DNA of 64,000 bases from Neoarius graeffei (GCF_027579695.1 NC_083587.1:37133732-37197731), one strand, 5' to 3'. Shown: positions 35,261 to 48,056, counted from the first letter of the stretch. The notes: generated by a model from the sequence alone, not told the origin. Made by a program: numbers and translations.

Positions 35261-35404
35261 CAACACGGTGACATAGTGGCTACAGTCTCTATGAGGGACA
35301 AAAATGACAAGAGGTTAAGTTAAATTAGATGATGAGATTTGTTTTCTCTTATTTCCAATAACATTTTTAATGAACTTGAATTATGATAATTAAACTTGGA
35401 TCAA

Positions 35405-35782
35405 GGGCAGCACGGTGGTGTAGTGGTTAGCGCTGTCGCCTCACAGCAAGAAGATCCTGGGTTCAAGCCCAGCGGCTGATGAGGGCCTTTCTGTGCGGAG
35501 TTTGCATGTTCTCCCCGTGTCCGCGTGGGTTTCCTCCGGGTGCTCCGGTTTCCCCCACAGTCCAAAGACATGCAGGTTAGGCTAATTGGTGGCTCTAAAT
35601 TGACCATAGGTGTGAATGTGAGTGTGAATGGTTGTCTGTCTCTGTGTCAGCCCTGCAATGACCTGGCGACTTGTCCAGGGTGTACCCCGCCTCTCGCCCG
35701 TAGTCAGCTGGGATAGGCTCCAGCTTGCCTGCGACCCTGTACGGTAGAACAGGATAAGTGGCTACAGATAATGGATGGATGG
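35405..35782 (+). repeat. V-SINE with (GGAT)n tail
   Basis: Complete. AAACTTGGATCAA at 35392-35404 is repeated at 35783-35795. Confidence 0.95.
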
Positions 35783-35795
35783 AAACTTGGATCAA

Positions 35796-37195
35796 CAGAT
35801 TCTCAATTATCTCTAAACTCTTTTTAAACATTGTAAACCCACCCTTTGACTTCCAAACATTTGTGAAGGTGTAGAAACTCTCAAAATTGTTACTGAAACA
35901 TCACGCTCCTGAGTCAATGACAGTACTTATTGGGTCACAAATAATTGAGCTGTAGACAGAGCTTCAAATTCCTATCTCGAAATGTCCCTCTCTATCTCAG
36001 CACATTGTCTTTCCTCTGCTCTCTCTGTTTCTCTTTATTCTCCGATCCTCTGTTTCTCTCAGCTAAAGTGCTGTTCCTCTCAACCCATCAGCTGCATTAG
36101 CTAGCCTGAATCAATGGCTGTACAATTTAAACACTATTCTGGTTATTGACTAGATTTGCTTTTGTTAAATGTGACCTGTCAGCCCTAGACACTGAATCCC
36201 TCCAAACCAAACCACAACCTTTTATGATCACTGTAATAAAAATACTGTGTAAAACAAATCATATGGCATCATCAAATGCGTTTTGGAGACCTTATAGATT
36301 TTTGCTTAATGATTACATTGAAAAGACAGGAAAAGAGAAAAATAAAGGGCATTTTTGAATAGAAAGATACTAATATCCATGGAATTGCTTCATTGAAATC
36401 ATCTGTAAATCAGTTTCTTGGTCTGAGTAGCTGAAACGCAGAAGGCACAGTTTATGTCAGGTTTGTGAGTAACATATTTGCCGAATGAGGGTGGAATGAG
36501 ATGATAAATAGATGATGTGGCACAAAGCAAAGCACCAGCAGGAGAGCTATTTAAGATCTACCCAAAGCTTGCTGTGCCTTGGCCTGTTGATTTTGAATAG
36601 ATGGATTGAGCAGCCCCCTCTTCTGCGCTTATGATATAATGGATTTCCACTAAAATAGCCAGTGTTAAAACTCCTTTTTTTATATAGAGGGCAAAATTGA
36701 TTCATAAATGCACTCAAGGCCAAAAACCAAACCAGTGCTTTATAAAGCTTTCAATAACGGCCCTTTGATTCAGAAATGTTGGACGGAGGTGGCATGCAAA
36801 ATGGTGTTGTCAGCAGTGGTGGCTTGGACGATTGTTTTGTGATTGTCTGGTGGGGGGGAAAGGGGGTTGGGGTGGCAGCAGAGTGTCAGTTAAAGCTAGC
36901 AATTTACACTCTGCAGGAAAAATAAATACAATTAATATGTGCTGACTTAGTCTATTAAATCTATTCATCCAAACTCCCTGGTCACCACTTAGATGATCAA
37001 TGTAATGGAGTGGGGTTTTGTCTCTTTTTAAATTATAGCTGGTATTTTTGTTGTTATCTATGTTTTCTATGTTCTGTGCCCACTGATACAGAAGGCTATG
37101 ATTGTTGGATGTACCGTACATATTATCCTGGGCATCAATCCAGTTTCTTTTGGAAATCAAATCCCAACACAAATATTGCATTTATTCTCTTAGAA
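35796..37195. other. Intronic, no gene
   Basis: Unique-looking sequence with no repeat or coding structure recognised. Confidence 0.45.
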
Positions 37196-37199
37196 AGTC

Positions 37200-37530
37200 T
37201 TTTTTTCCCCTTGGATTTTCTCCCTGATTTAGTCATGACCAAATCCCACCCACCATATCTGGGAGGGTGAAGGCTATCACTTGCTTCCTCCAAAGGCATG
37301 TGAAGCCAGCCGACCACTGTTCAGGCATCACACACTTGGAGGAAGGCACTAGCTGCACACCTCCGTATGGATGAGCTACTGTCGCTGTAATTGACACCCC
37401 TTCCTGAGAGCATGGCCAATTTTGCTCTCTTGGGCTCCCGGCCATGGATGCCTGTGGTATCATTTGGATTTGAACTTGTGACAATAGGGGAAACACTGTT
37501 CTGTTCTGCAACTCAGGAGCCCACAAAGTC
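37200..37530 (-). repeat. Unnamed tRNA-like SINE, copy 1
   Basis: Shares blocks with 37750-38116: CCAAATCCCACCCACC, GGAGGGTGAAG and a B-box-like ATTTGAACTTGTGA near a GGGCAAACACT/GGGGAAACACT motif. The order and B box suggest a tRNA-derived SINE in reverse. Confidence 0.5.
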
Positions 37531-37749
37531 CATTTTTATTGCGTTGATTAAAAGCAGTTCACAGGTCACTGTGATAAATAAAATAAAAGGCCCAGCTGTC
37601 CTATGCTGTCACAGGTAACAAAAAATAAAAATGAACTACTTTCAACATCTCTCCACTTTGGTGCACGCATGCATAAAACTGACTGCACAGAAACAGACAG
37701 AAACAAATACAACTCAAAATAGGGGTTTTAATTAATGAGCTTTAAATGG

Positions 37750-38116
37750 CTATTTAGTTTATTTTTTTCCCTCACATCTTCCCAAATCCCACCCACAACA
37801 ACAGCTCTCTGCTATCACATTACACCTACCAGCCTAGGAGGGTGAAGTTTTAAGCCATGTGAATCCAGCCACCACATCTGCTGTATCACTAGGCAGCTGA
37901 ACATACTTGGCGGTAAGCACCGTCTATGAGCTTCTGTATAAATGAGCTCACAGATACCCATGATTGGTTAGTGTCACTCTGATTGATAGAGATAATACCA
38001 TCCCTCCCACCCAGAGAGACTCCCAGTCATGGATGGAGGTGGCATCATCAGGATTTGTACTTGTGATACCCTGACAAAAAGGGCAAACACTTTTCTGTTG
38101 CACCACTTGAAAGCCA
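37750..38116 (-). repeat. Unnamed tRNA-like SINE, copy 2
   Basis: A second, diverged copy of the 37200-37530 repeat in the same orientation (CCCAAATCCCACCCACAACA, TAGGAGGGTGAAG, GGATTTGTACTTGTGATACC). Confidence 0.5.
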
Positions 38117-38235
38117 CCTTTCAACTTTTCACATTTGAGTTTGATCTGGTTCACTGATAGCCTTCTGTGATGGTGGCACAGAAAGCATTTACCCGACTCA
38201 AATACAATGGACTTTAACATGTTATTAAGCAAATT

Positions 38236-38609
38236 CCATCCATCCATTATACATAACCGTTTATCCTGTGCAGGGTCGCGGGCAAGCTGGAGCCTATCCC
38301 AGCTGACTATGGGCGAAAGGCGGGGTACACCCTGGACAAGTCACCAGATCATCACAGGGCTGACACATAGAGAGAGACAACTATTCACACTCACATTCAC
38401 ACCTACGGTCAATTTAGAGTCACCAGTTAACCTAACCTGCATGTCTTTGGACTGTGGGGGAAACCGGAGCACCCGGAGGAAACCCACACGGACACGGGGA
38501 GAACATGCAAACTCCACACAGAAAGGCCCTCGCCGGCCACGGGGCTCGAACCCGGACCTTCTTGCTGTGAGGTGACAGTGCTAACCACTACACCACTGTG
38601 CTGCTCTGC
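38236..38609 (-). repeat. V-SINE with target duplication
   Basis: Complete. TATTAAGCAAATT at 38223-38235 is repeated at 38610-38622. Confidence 0.95.
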
Positions 38610-38622
38610 TATTAAGCAAATT

Positions 38623-39545
38623 GCATTTTGTAATTTCTTTACACAAAATTTTGCTTGGTGTTTCACACACTTGCCCCTTAAAATACTTTCTCCTCACACA
38701 TTTTTTTTATCTGTTCCCTTATGTCAGTGGTAAAAAATATAAAAGTACTGTAGCTTTGGCAAATTTCCAGCCTGAGTTTAGTGACTGTAAGAAGCATATA
38801 TTTAATCTGTCTTCTTCTTCTTCTTTTTTAAAATGTAAACTTTCAACTTCTGTAAAGAACTCTAGATGTTAGCTTATACTACATTTCCATCTGAAAAGCA
38901 CATTCTTCATCACAATCACATTTTATAATGAATTGGTGATGAAGGGATTAATTAATTTCAGCTCAACTCCATTCACCAATGCATTTGTCTTCAAGAGTAC
39001 TCCAGAAACACATTCAATTTCAGCTATACAATAAATAATACATGTAGGAAAGTGGCTTCCTATAAAATTAGGAAAAAGTACAGTAAGAGTTTTTCCCCAT
39101 CAGCGCTCTACACATAATTGCATTCTCAGTGTTTTGAAGGTAATCCTCTTAGAGGACAGCTCCCTTTAATAAACAAGTTACAGGGAGAGTGGGATCTGAT
39201 AATGGGGCACAACAGTTGCTGAAATCCCTAGACGTTTCCTCTGTCAAGCGTTTTAATTTTGTTACATGGACCCAAATTCATACTTTACCCCTTGTGGAGA
39301 AACCTAAGTGCATGTATTAATTATTGATTTTTTTTTTTTTTGGTCATACACTGAAAACTTCACAATTATGCACAAGAGGATCAAATGGTTCCAATTTCAT
39401 CTAATGAAAGACAGCACTTTACAGATGTACAGTATGTCGGATATATATATATTCACAGCCAGAGACTGAAACTAAAATGCACCAAAGTGTAGATGTGATC
39501 TGTCAGACAGTGTAACATGTTTATAAATTACACAGGAGAGTGATT
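38623..39545. other. Intronic, no gene
   Basis: Unique-looking sequence. A short (TA)n lies at about 39441-39450. Confidence 0.45.
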
Positions 39546-39551
39546 ATGGTT

Positions 39552-39947
39552 GAGCGGCATGATGGTGTAGTGGTTAGCACTGCTGCCTCATAGCAAGAAG
39601 GTTCTGGGTTCGAGCCCAGCGGCTGACGGGGGCCTTTCTGTGTGGAGTTTGCATGTTCTCCTTGTGTCTATGTGGGTTTTCTCCAGGTGCTCCGGTTTCT
39701 CCCACAGTCCACAGTCCATGTTAGGTTAACATGGGGCAGCCTTGGGCTGGAGTGCCCTTGAGTAAGAGCATCTAACCCCCAACTGCTCCTTGGGTGCTGT
39801 AGCATGGCTGCCCACTGCTCTGGGTATGTGCTCATTACTCACTTGTGTATGCGTGTGTTCACTACTTCAGATGGGTTAAATGCAGAGGACGAATTTCACT
39901 GTGCTTGAGTGTGCATGTGGCAAATAAAGGCTTGTTCTTCTTCTTCT
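39552..39947 (+). repeat. Full-length SINE: V-head with (CTT)n tail
   Basis: The first half is V-SINE-like (GGTGTAGTGGTTAGCACTGC, GGGTTCGAGCCC, TTTGCATGTTCTCC). The second half is a different tail: AACCCCCAACTGCTCC, CTACTTCAGATGGGTTAAAT, then CAAATAAAGGCTTGTTCTTC. It shows that the fragments at 2600, 44922 and 62155 belong to a distinct SINE family that shares the V-SINE head and core. Confidence 0.8.
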
Positions 39948-40120
39948 ATTATATGGCTTACAGGCAAAAGTCCATGATCTACATATTCACATGGCTTGAG
40001 AATGAGGTGGGATGGCATGCTAGCCTCTACTTTGGTGGTTAATTTGACACAATATGCTTTTGATGCAGTATCTATGTTGTATATGTGACCTTATTTGTCA
40101 CTTATCTCTGTTATGAAGTA

Positions 40121-41727
40121 CAACCCCCGATTCCAAAAAAGTTGGGACAAAGTACAAATTCTAAATAAAAACGGAATGCAATAATTTACAAATCTCAAAA
40201 ACTGATATTGTATTCACAATAGAACATAGACAACATATCAAATGTCAAAAGTGAGACGTTTTGAAATTTCATGCCAAATATTGGCTCATTTGAAATTTCA
40301 TGACAGCAACACATCTCAAAAAAGTTGGGACAGGGGCAATAAGAGGCTGGAAAAGTTAAAGGTACAAAAAAGGAACAGCTGGAGGACCAAATTGCAACTC
40401 TTTAGGACAATTGGCAATAGGTCATTAACATGACTGGGTATAAAAAGAGCATCTTGGAGTGGCAGCGGCTCTCAGAAGTAAAGATGGGAAGAGGATCACC
40501 AATCCCCCTAATTCTGCACCGACAAATAGTGGAGCAATATCAGAAAGAAGTTCGACAGTGTAAAATTGCAAAGAGTTGGAACATATCATCATCCACAGTG
40601 CATAATATCATCAAAAGATTCAGAGAATCTGGAAGAATCCCTGTGCGTAAGGGTCAAGGCCGGAAAACCATACTGGGTGCCCGTGATCTTCGGGCCCTTA
40701 GACGGCACTGCATCACATACAGGCATGCTTCTGTATTGGAAATCACAAAATGGGCTCAGGAATATTTCCAGATAACTTTATCTGTGAACACAATTCACCG
40801 TGCCATCCGCCGTTGCCAGCTAAAACTCTATAGTTCAAAGAAGAAGCCGTATCTAAACATGATCCAGAAGCGCAGACGTCTTCTCTGGGCCAAGGCTCAT
40901 TTAAAATGGACTGTGGCAAAGTGGAAAACTGTTCTGTGGTCAGACGACTCAAAATTTGAAGTTCTTTATGGAAATCAGGGATGCCGTGTCATTCGGACTA
41001 AAGAGGAGAAGGACGACCCAAGTTGTTATCGGCGCTCAGTTCAGAAGCCTGCATCTCTGATGGTATGGGGTTGCATTAGTGCGTGTGGCATGGGCAGCTT
41101 ACACATCTGGAAAGACACCATCAATGCTGAAAGGTATATCCAGGTTCTAGAGCAACATATGCTCCCATCCAGACGACGTCTCTTTCAGGGAAGACCTTGC
41201 ATTTTCCAACATGACAATGCCAAACCACATACTGCATCAATTACAGCATCATGGCTGCGTAGAAGAAGGGTCCGGGTACTGAACTGGCCAGCCTGCAGCC
41301 CAGATCTTTCACCCATAGAAAACATTTGGTGCATCATAAAACGGAAGAGACGACAAAAAAAGACCTAAGACAGTTGAGCAACTAGAATCCTACATTAGAC
41401 AAGAATGGGTTAACATTCCTATCCCTAAACTTGAGCAACTTGTCTCCTCAGTCCCCAGACGTTTACAGACTGTTGTAAAGAGAAAAGGGGATGTCTCACA
41501 GTGGTAAACATGGCCTTGTCCCAACTTTTTTGAGATGTGTTGCTGTCATGAAATTCAAAATCACCTAATTTTTCTCTTTAAATGATACATTTTCTCAGTT
41601 TAAACATTTGATATGTCATCTATGTTCTATTCTGAATAAAATATGGAATTTTGAAACTTCCACATCATTGCATTCCGTTTTTATTTACAATTTGTACTTT
41701 GTCCCAACTTTTTTGGAATCGGGGTTG
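40121..41727 (+). mobile_element. Tc1-like element, frameshifted transposase
   Basis: A 1607-bp element. Inverted ends CAACCCCCGATTCCAAAAAA at 40121 and the complement ending ATCGGGGTTG at 41727 differ by one C in the C run. TA lies at 40119-40120 and 41728-41729. Inner repeats (AAAAAAGTTGGGACA near 40318; TGTCCCAACTTTTTTGAGAT near 41517) give an IR/DR layout. It encodes one transposase pseudogene. Confidence 0.95.
40484..41507 (+). pseudogene. Tc1-like transposase with one frameshift
   Basis: [20 protein letters not shown] starts at 40484 and is open to 41368. HTH residues are [23 protein letters not shown] motifs are all present: [25 protein letters not shown] and [11 protein letters not shown], with 34 residues between the last two acids. 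A seven-A run at 41355-41361 shifts the frame and gives a stop at 41366-41368. The next frame continues the usual C-terminus (TVEQLESYIRQEWVNIPIP, then LQTVVKRKGDVSQW) to a stop at 41505-41507. The catalytic residues survive, but the last 45 or so residues are lost, so the protein is probably inactive. Confidence 0.93.
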
Positions 41728-41796
41728 TATAATAAAATTGTAGTTATTGTAGGTGATCATGAGAAAATAGTGATTTTTGGTTATTCATGTATTTAG

Positions 41797-41923
41797 CTTC
41801 AGTAACTACTTTATCCTAGTCAGGACTCTAATTGCTCCGGAGCCTATTCTGGGAATATTGGGTGTAAGGAAGGAATTCACATGAAATGGGATGCCAGTCC
41901 CTTGCAGGGCACCATGTGCATGT

Positions 41924-42005
<82 letters not shown>

Positions 42006-42090
42006 TCAGACCTAGGAGAACATTGAGGGAACTCATGAGAGCATGGGTAGAACGTGCAAAATGCCATACAAACGGCAACCAAGCTCACAA
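41797..42090 (-). repeat. Old V-SINE split by (CA)n expansion
   Basis: Reverse remnants ACTTTATCCTAGTCAGGACT, GGAGCCTATTCTGGGAATAT and CCAGTCCCTTGCAGGGCACC are followed by about 37 CA units (41927-42003) and then core remnants (GGTAGAACGTGCAAAATGCC). Confidence 0.7.
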
Positions 42091-43255
42091 ATGAACAGCT
42101 CTGAGGAAGCATTTTTGCCGATTTATGTATTTACTTTATTCATTTTCCCCAATTTTAATTTTATTACTGAATAATGTTTTATGAAAAATAAGAAAAGTGG
42201 AGACCTCTGCCAGTAATCCCTGAAAGAGAAGCAACATAAACCATGAATGCTATTGGTTTAATTGTGTTATAGACAATATATACTGTAGATGTATATATGA
42301 TGATCCAAAATAAATTTTTTTCAATGGCTTTGTAATCCACAGTTTGCAGCTGTGCAGCAGTGTGTGTGTACGTGTGCATTAGGGCTTTACATTAGCACCC
42401 ACCCACCCGCCAAATGCGGGTAAAATTTGGCCTTGGCGGGTAATGACTTTAGTCCCACTAGCAACTTTGGCGGGTGGTTTATTCTGTGGTATGACAATAT
42501 GTTTTAATTGTAGTTTTCTCTGAAGGCATCTGATATAATATACGCATTGCAATGTAATATTACATGCCTACAACTCCCATGAGCACCTGCATAAACATTC
42601 TGACACCATGTTAGAATTGTTTAGAACGTTCGTTAACGTCTCAGATAAAATCAATGATACGGTAACCTGCGGTTAATGAACAAAGCAACAAAGTTGCTGA
42701 CAACTGACAAGCGCACTATGTGGCGGCATATAGCTGGAGTTTCAAACCCTGCTGCTCAGGGAAAAAGGGGCAGAGATGAGCAGGGCCGGAGGCAGCATTT
42801 TAAAATCACCGAGGTCCGTGATGCGCAAAGCGCGTGCCGAAAAATGTTCGACATATTTAAATGAGAGGGGTGAATTACACGCCACACAAGAGATCTATTC
42901 CTGAAATTACTTTTAATGGTGTTTGAACTGAATATCATCAGTTTTGAAAAAAAAAAATCAAGTATGTGGCAAGAGTAAGAATAATTTAAGCTTGTTTAAT
43001 GGTTTGATCTGGCCCAAGCAATGAGGACAAAAGATACCCTAACCGTGTAGCCTATGGAACTAAGATACATTAAGAATCTGGCATCCATTACACCTACACA
43101 AAAAAAAAAAAAATTCTGCGAAAAAAAATCAGTATACACACCACCATGTTTTAGGCAAAGTTATCCAAGGCAAACATAAGCTGAAACTTTCCACTCTATG
43201 GCTTTGGCTTATCGAATGATTTATTTTTAAAATCACAAACAAGGCAGGCTACAAC

Positions 43256-43536
43256 CAGAGGCGATTCTAGAGTCTGTTGTGGCCCCAAGCAAAAATTTCC
43301 AGGGGTCCCTTCTGACCAGTGTTCATCACCAATATGTTATAAATAATCTGACACCAACGAAAAATGTATGAAACCAAAGTTTTTTAAATTCCAAATGTGA
43401 AAATACAATGGTAAAGAATAATAAAAACAATAAAAAACAAAATAAATAAGCCCTCGGGCCCCGACTCTCAGGGGGCCCCTGGGCCAGGGGGCCCCAAGCA
43501 GTTGCCTGCCTTGCCTGTTCACAAGCTGCGCGTCTG
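43256..43536. mobile_element. hAT-like MITE inside the hAT
   Basis: 281 bp with ends CAGAGGCGATTCTAG and GCGCGTCTG. The 8-bp duplication GCTACAAC at 43248-43255 and 43537-43544 is perfect. The interior is rich in GGGGCCCC motifs typical of a common fish hAT MITE. Noncoding. Confidence 0.85.
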
Positions 43537-43839
43537 GCTACAACTGCGCTGCTTTGAAAATGTAAATTAAACAGCATGATGAAAGTGGACTGATGGTTCC
43601 CATGAAAACCCCATGTCTGCTGCACTGCATTCCTCCCCTGAGTCACGCGCTCATTCGCTTTTGTGTTCTTGGTCTCAGAGCCACACCAAACACACACAGA
43701 AGACAGAATCAACGTTTAACATAATTAACAATGCACTTTTTTACGGAGACATTTTAATGCTATTCTTTATTTTTTTTTATCCAGTTGTATATTTAGCGTA
43801 CAAATGTATTTTCAGCTCTTAAAAATGACAGAGGTCCGG

Positions 43840-44110
43840 ACCTCAGTGGCCTCATGGCTGGCTCTGGCCATGGAGATGAACAAGACGCTAATAGGAAGAT
43901 AAGACAGTTCAATGACAAATGGAAGTTCGGGTGAGATTGGCTAGTTCATAGCAAAACCGAAAATACCATGTACTGTGAAGACTGTAGAAAGTCTGGCAAA
44001 GACAGGCACCAGTAATTTTAAACTCGAAACTATAAAGGACCACGAAAAGTCAAATGTACACATCGGTACTATAACATCAAAACAGGCGAAGATGGCTGGT
44101 TCACTACAGG
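43840..44110 (+). pseudogene. Zinc-finger (BED/TTF-like) transposase relic
   Basis: With frame breaks it reads RKIRQFNDKWKFG, DWLVHSKTENTMYCEDCRKS and KLETIKDHEKSNVHIG. The W...W...MYCEDC...KLETIKDHEKSNVH pattern is a C2H2-type finger like those at the N-terminus of hAT transposases and the related ZNF862/C17orf113 proteins. Stops and a frameshift break it. Position within the 42380-44869 hAT supports a transposase origin. Confidence 0.6.
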
Positions 44111-44335
44111 ACAACATTGCTTTCAGTCCCTGGCTGTCATGAAGTCGGCTGAGCTGGAGAGGATGGAGCTGCTGTTTAGAAACGTTCACGCGATTGGAAA
44201 GAAGTTGATCCCGCCCCAGCTATCAACTTATGGCCTGCTGGAAGCCTCAGGTCACGAAGACCATTTTTCATGGACCATTCAGACTCATCTGATGATGAAT
44301 GTAATGAGGACATTTAATGTCTCTCTCTACACATG

Positions 44336-44400
<65 letters not shown>

Positions 44401-44879
44401 TTAATAGATAATACATAATATACATAATAATACACATAATACTTGCATATCAAAACATCAAATGTTTTTCAATGATAAATGTTTTGAATTGGACTTTTAA
44501 TATTAGAATCAGTTCAGTTGTACTGAATGTTATTTTTCATATTATACAATATTTCATATTGTAAGGGGCTTGAATTTGACTTCAATAAACAGAATACTCT
44601 GTTTATATTTTTATCTCAACTGGTTGCATGTTTTCATATAGGGAGCTACCTTAACAGCACTGAGTATTGAGTGCTACTGTAGAGATACATTATACGCTGC
44701 CATTCATAATTAAATCTAGATCTTCCGAACTTTAACGTATCATGGTGAAGAAAAAACTGCAATTTCCTGGCAACAAAATTGTGGCTAGTGAAAAGGCTGA
44801 ATGGCTAGTGACTCAGGAAAACCACTAGCCACAGTGGCCAGTGAGCGAAAAAGTTAATGTAAAGCCCTGGTGTGCATGT

Positions 44880-44883
<4 letters not shown>

Positions 44884-44924
<41 letters not shown>

Positions 44925-44956
44925 GAAGAAGAAGAAGAAGAAGAAGAAGAAGAAGA
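44884..44956. repeat. (GT)n(GAA)n microsatellite
   Basis: About 19 GT units, then GAA units that are also the (CTT)n tail of the adjacent reverse SINE. Confidence 0.95.
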
Positions 44957-45173
44957 AACCTTTATTCGTCACATACACATTTCAAGTACAGTGAAATTCA
45001 TCCTCTGCATTTAACCCATCTGAAGCAGTGAACACACGCACACACCCCCAGAGCAGTGGGCAGCCACACTACAGCGCCCGGGGAGCAGTCAGGGGTTTGG
45101 TACCTTGCTCAAGGGCACCTCAGCCCAAGGCCACCCCACGTTAACCGAACCTGCATGTCTTTGGGCTGTGTAT
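44922..45173 (-). repeat. SINE (CTT)n-tail family, reverse
   Basis: AACCTTTATTCGTCACATAC, CCATCTGAAGCAGTGAACAC, CAGCCCAAGGCCACC and GAACCTGCATGTCTTTGG. 5'-truncated within the V-core. Confidence 0.85.
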
Positions 45174-45638
45174 GTGTGTGTAGCCTGATTACTTACTCTC
45201 ATTATTAGATCTGATCAGTATGCGGAGAAGATTAGGGTGCCCAGGGACAGTAGGTCTCTACCCTTCTATGTCCATCCCTAATTGTGGTCTGTGTTACCAC
45301 GGTGATCCCTGAACAAGTTTAGCTGTGCCCTTTTTTTTGTTTGTGTGTGTGTGTTGTGAATGGACTTTAAAACAGTGTTCATTTTATATTAAAGTCATTC
45401 ATGTTTCATAAAAAAAACTGGGAAAATAGGGCAAAAACCCACAATTTCAACCTGTTACTGTATATTTGGCACAATTTCAGGGAGTAAGTGCAGTGTGCTT
45501 CAGTAATGGCTCTACAGATTTCCTAGAAAATATCTAGTGTAATGCACAAACACAAATTGTTTTGGACATCAACAATCACACACAGTTTCCCCCACTACAT
45601 TTATATTCATTTGGAAAAAAAATATATGTTTGCATGTA
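45174..45638. other. Intronic, no feature
   Basis: Unique-looking, no structure recognised. Confidence 0.4.
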
Positions 45639-45968
45639 CAGTACTGTGCAAACGTCTTAAGCACATGTAAAGAAACACTGTAGACCAAAAATGGTTTAAA
45701 AAATAATGAAATGAAATGTTTCAACATTAAAAAATACTATAAACAGCAGTCAGCCATAATAAATGAAACAAAGTCAATATTTGGTGTGAGATGGCCCTTT
45801 GCTTTAAAAAAAAAAAAAGTAGTCTCGGGTACAATAAGTGCTGTTTTATGCGGAAATGAGATGTAGGTTTTACTGAGCATCTTACAGAACCAGCCACAGT
45901 TCTTCTGGACACTTTGACTGTCACACTCGCTTCTTCATTTTGCACCAAAACCCAGTAGCCTTCATTGT
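45639..45968. mobile_element. Tc1/mariner-type relic, one end
   Basis: CAGTACTGTGCAAACGTCTT is a known fish DNA-transposon terminus (CAGTACTGTGCAAAAGTCTT type). The interior is AT-rich and noncoding. The right end was not located and lies beyond the SINE at 45969. Confidence 0.5.
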
Positions 45969-46350
45969 CTCATTCATCTCATCTCATTATCTCTAGGCGC
46001 TTTATCCTGTTCTACAGGGTCGCAGGCAAGCTGGAGCCTATCCCAGCTGACTACGGGCGAAAGGCGGGGTACACCCTGGACAAGTCGCCAGGTCATCACA
46101 GGGCTGACACTTAGACACAGACAACCATTCACACTCACATTCACACCTACGGTCAATTTAGAGTCACCAGTTAACCTAACCTGCATGTCTTTGGATTGTG
46201 GGGGAAACCGGAGCACCCGGAGGAAACCCACGCGGACACAGGGAGAACATGCAAACTCCGCACAGAAAGGCCCTCGCCGGCCACGGGGCTCGAACCCGGA
46301 CCTTCTTGCTGTGAGGCGACAGCGCTAACCACTACACCACCGTGCCGCCC
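45969..46350 (-). repeat. V-SINE with 13-bp duplication
   Basis: Complete and close to the family consensus. TAGCCTTCATTGT at 45956-45968 is repeated at 46351-46363. Confidence 0.95.
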
Positions 46351-46734
46351 TAGCCTTCATTGTTTTCTTTTTTAATCTGAAAAGTCATCTTTTATATAAT
46401 ATGCTGCTCAGATACAAACATTTTTTTTCCTGTAATGTTTAATTTTCTATTGGAAAATGAATGTTTAGAACTCTAAAATGTTTTTGTACTGACTCGATAA
46501 TGCAGAAGTCATAAAATAGAAATCTATAACAGAGTTTATATGAAAAAATGGGGGGGGGGGGGGGGGGTACGACTTTTGCATTTAGGAAACTGACTTGGCC
46601 AGTATTCATGACATCATATTTTGTTCCTTGCAAAGTGTCAGATCTGTGTGTACATATGTTTGTCATAACTGTCATAGCAATGCATCATAATGTTGATGAT
46701 ACTTTTTTTTTGTCATTTTCTTGATTTAACATAA

Positions 46735-46915
46735 GAATCTGATTCTTCGCAATGTTTCTTTCTCACGTTGTGTCACTGGATTTTTCCTTGCTACTGTCAT
46801 TTCTGGTTTGCTGGTTATATTTAGTGATCTAAATATAAATCTACATCTGGATTTTGGCAAAGCTGCTTTGTGATAATGTCCATTGTTAAAAGTGCTATAT
46901 AGAAATAAAATAAGG
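46735..46915 (+). repeat. Dispersed repeat tail
   Basis: TCACTGGATTTTTCCTTGCT, AGCTGCTTTGTGATAATGTC and AAAAGTGCTATATAGAAATA match a very common fish repeat 3' end. Class uncertain. Confidence 0.5.
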
Positions 46916-47847
46916 GCAGGTGATCTCTGATGATGTGGGATTTCTATTTGTATTACTAAAATAATGCAGAGCGATTTTCATCTTGTTGGAGAAGATATCA
47001 TCAGTTATGACAATTGTATAATAACATCTGTCTTAAGCACCATGGTAAATAGAGCATATTTAGCGTAAAATTGTTATATGACATACAGTATGCTGTCGCA
47101 TACGATAAACATTATGACACCTATTATACCATTATACATAATATTAAGATTACTCTGTTATATAATGAGACATCAGCTGATATGACATCAGGCATGACAG
47201 GAGTATGGCATGTTCAGCTGTGTCATGCAGGATGCAGGATTCTTGTAAAGTGCTACTCTTACCACTGTGAGTGTTTTGTTAATCCTCAGAAGCATGTGCT
47301 TTAAATATTGAAATGATTCAGTGTCACCCAAGTGGACTAACTGAAGTCCTTATGTATGGCACAAGGACATTCATAGCTACAAGGTTTTATTGGTCGTATT
47401 AAAATAATACTCTCACTCCTCATGTTTTCACACACAAGAGCTCCCAAGTAAAGCATAGACACTTTATTTCTATGTGCAGTTCTGTGTGTTTGTGTCCTTG
47501 CTGGTGCATTTTTCTATGACACTAAAAATTCAGAGTAAAAACTTTGTAACCAGGGTCATTTATTGTCAAGTCTGTTGTGTAAAACTGTAAAGTACCCCAT
47601 GAAAAATAAGCTTGCTGTGACTAATATAAGGCAGTGCTGCTTTACTCGAGACCGTTCTATGCCGTATGCATGAAATTACACTTTCTAAACTTAAATAAGC
47701 AAGTAGGAATACATAAATGGTGTGACTTGGAATTTTAAGAATAAAAAAAGTTTTTTTTTTTAATGGATGTATACTCGGCTAAGTAAATTGCTAAACACAG
47801 AGGAATGAGAGGAATAAAGGGATGCGATGATCTGTGGGCAGCACTAC

Positions 47848-47881
<34 letters not shown>

Positions 47882-48055
47882 ACGGCTGAATGTTTTGATA
47901 AACCACTTTACTACAACACTTACAGTGTGGCTTTCTGTCATAACAGCATGACTCTGCCTGTATATGTGCGTTTCTTGCAAGAGAAGGAAAGCAGAAATGG
48001 GAAGCAAATGGGATCATAATGGAATTTGTAAATTTGATTTGAGTACAGAAGTAAC
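46916..48055. other. Intronic, no gene
   Basis: Unique-looking sequence. A (GT)n array lies at 47849-47879. Confidence 0.45.

Positions 48056-48056
<1 letters not shown>

Larger units (their letters stand above)
42380..44869. mobile_element. hAT element, 2.5 kb, nested
   Basis: Ends TAGGGCTTTACATTAGC and GTTAATGTAAAGCCCTG are inverted. A perfect 8-bp duplication GTGTGCAT lies at 42372-42379 and 44870-44877. The interior holds a decayed zinc-finger coding stretch, a (CA)n array at 44338-44398 and a second hAT-like element. No full transposase is left. A short frame at 42676-42864 (MNKATKLLTTDKRTMWRHIA) is open but unrecognised. Confidence 0.88.

Noticed and set aside
42676-42864. 62-residue frame inside the hAT
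   Set aside because: Open, but no hAT motif is recognisable, so it is noted only within the hAT entry.
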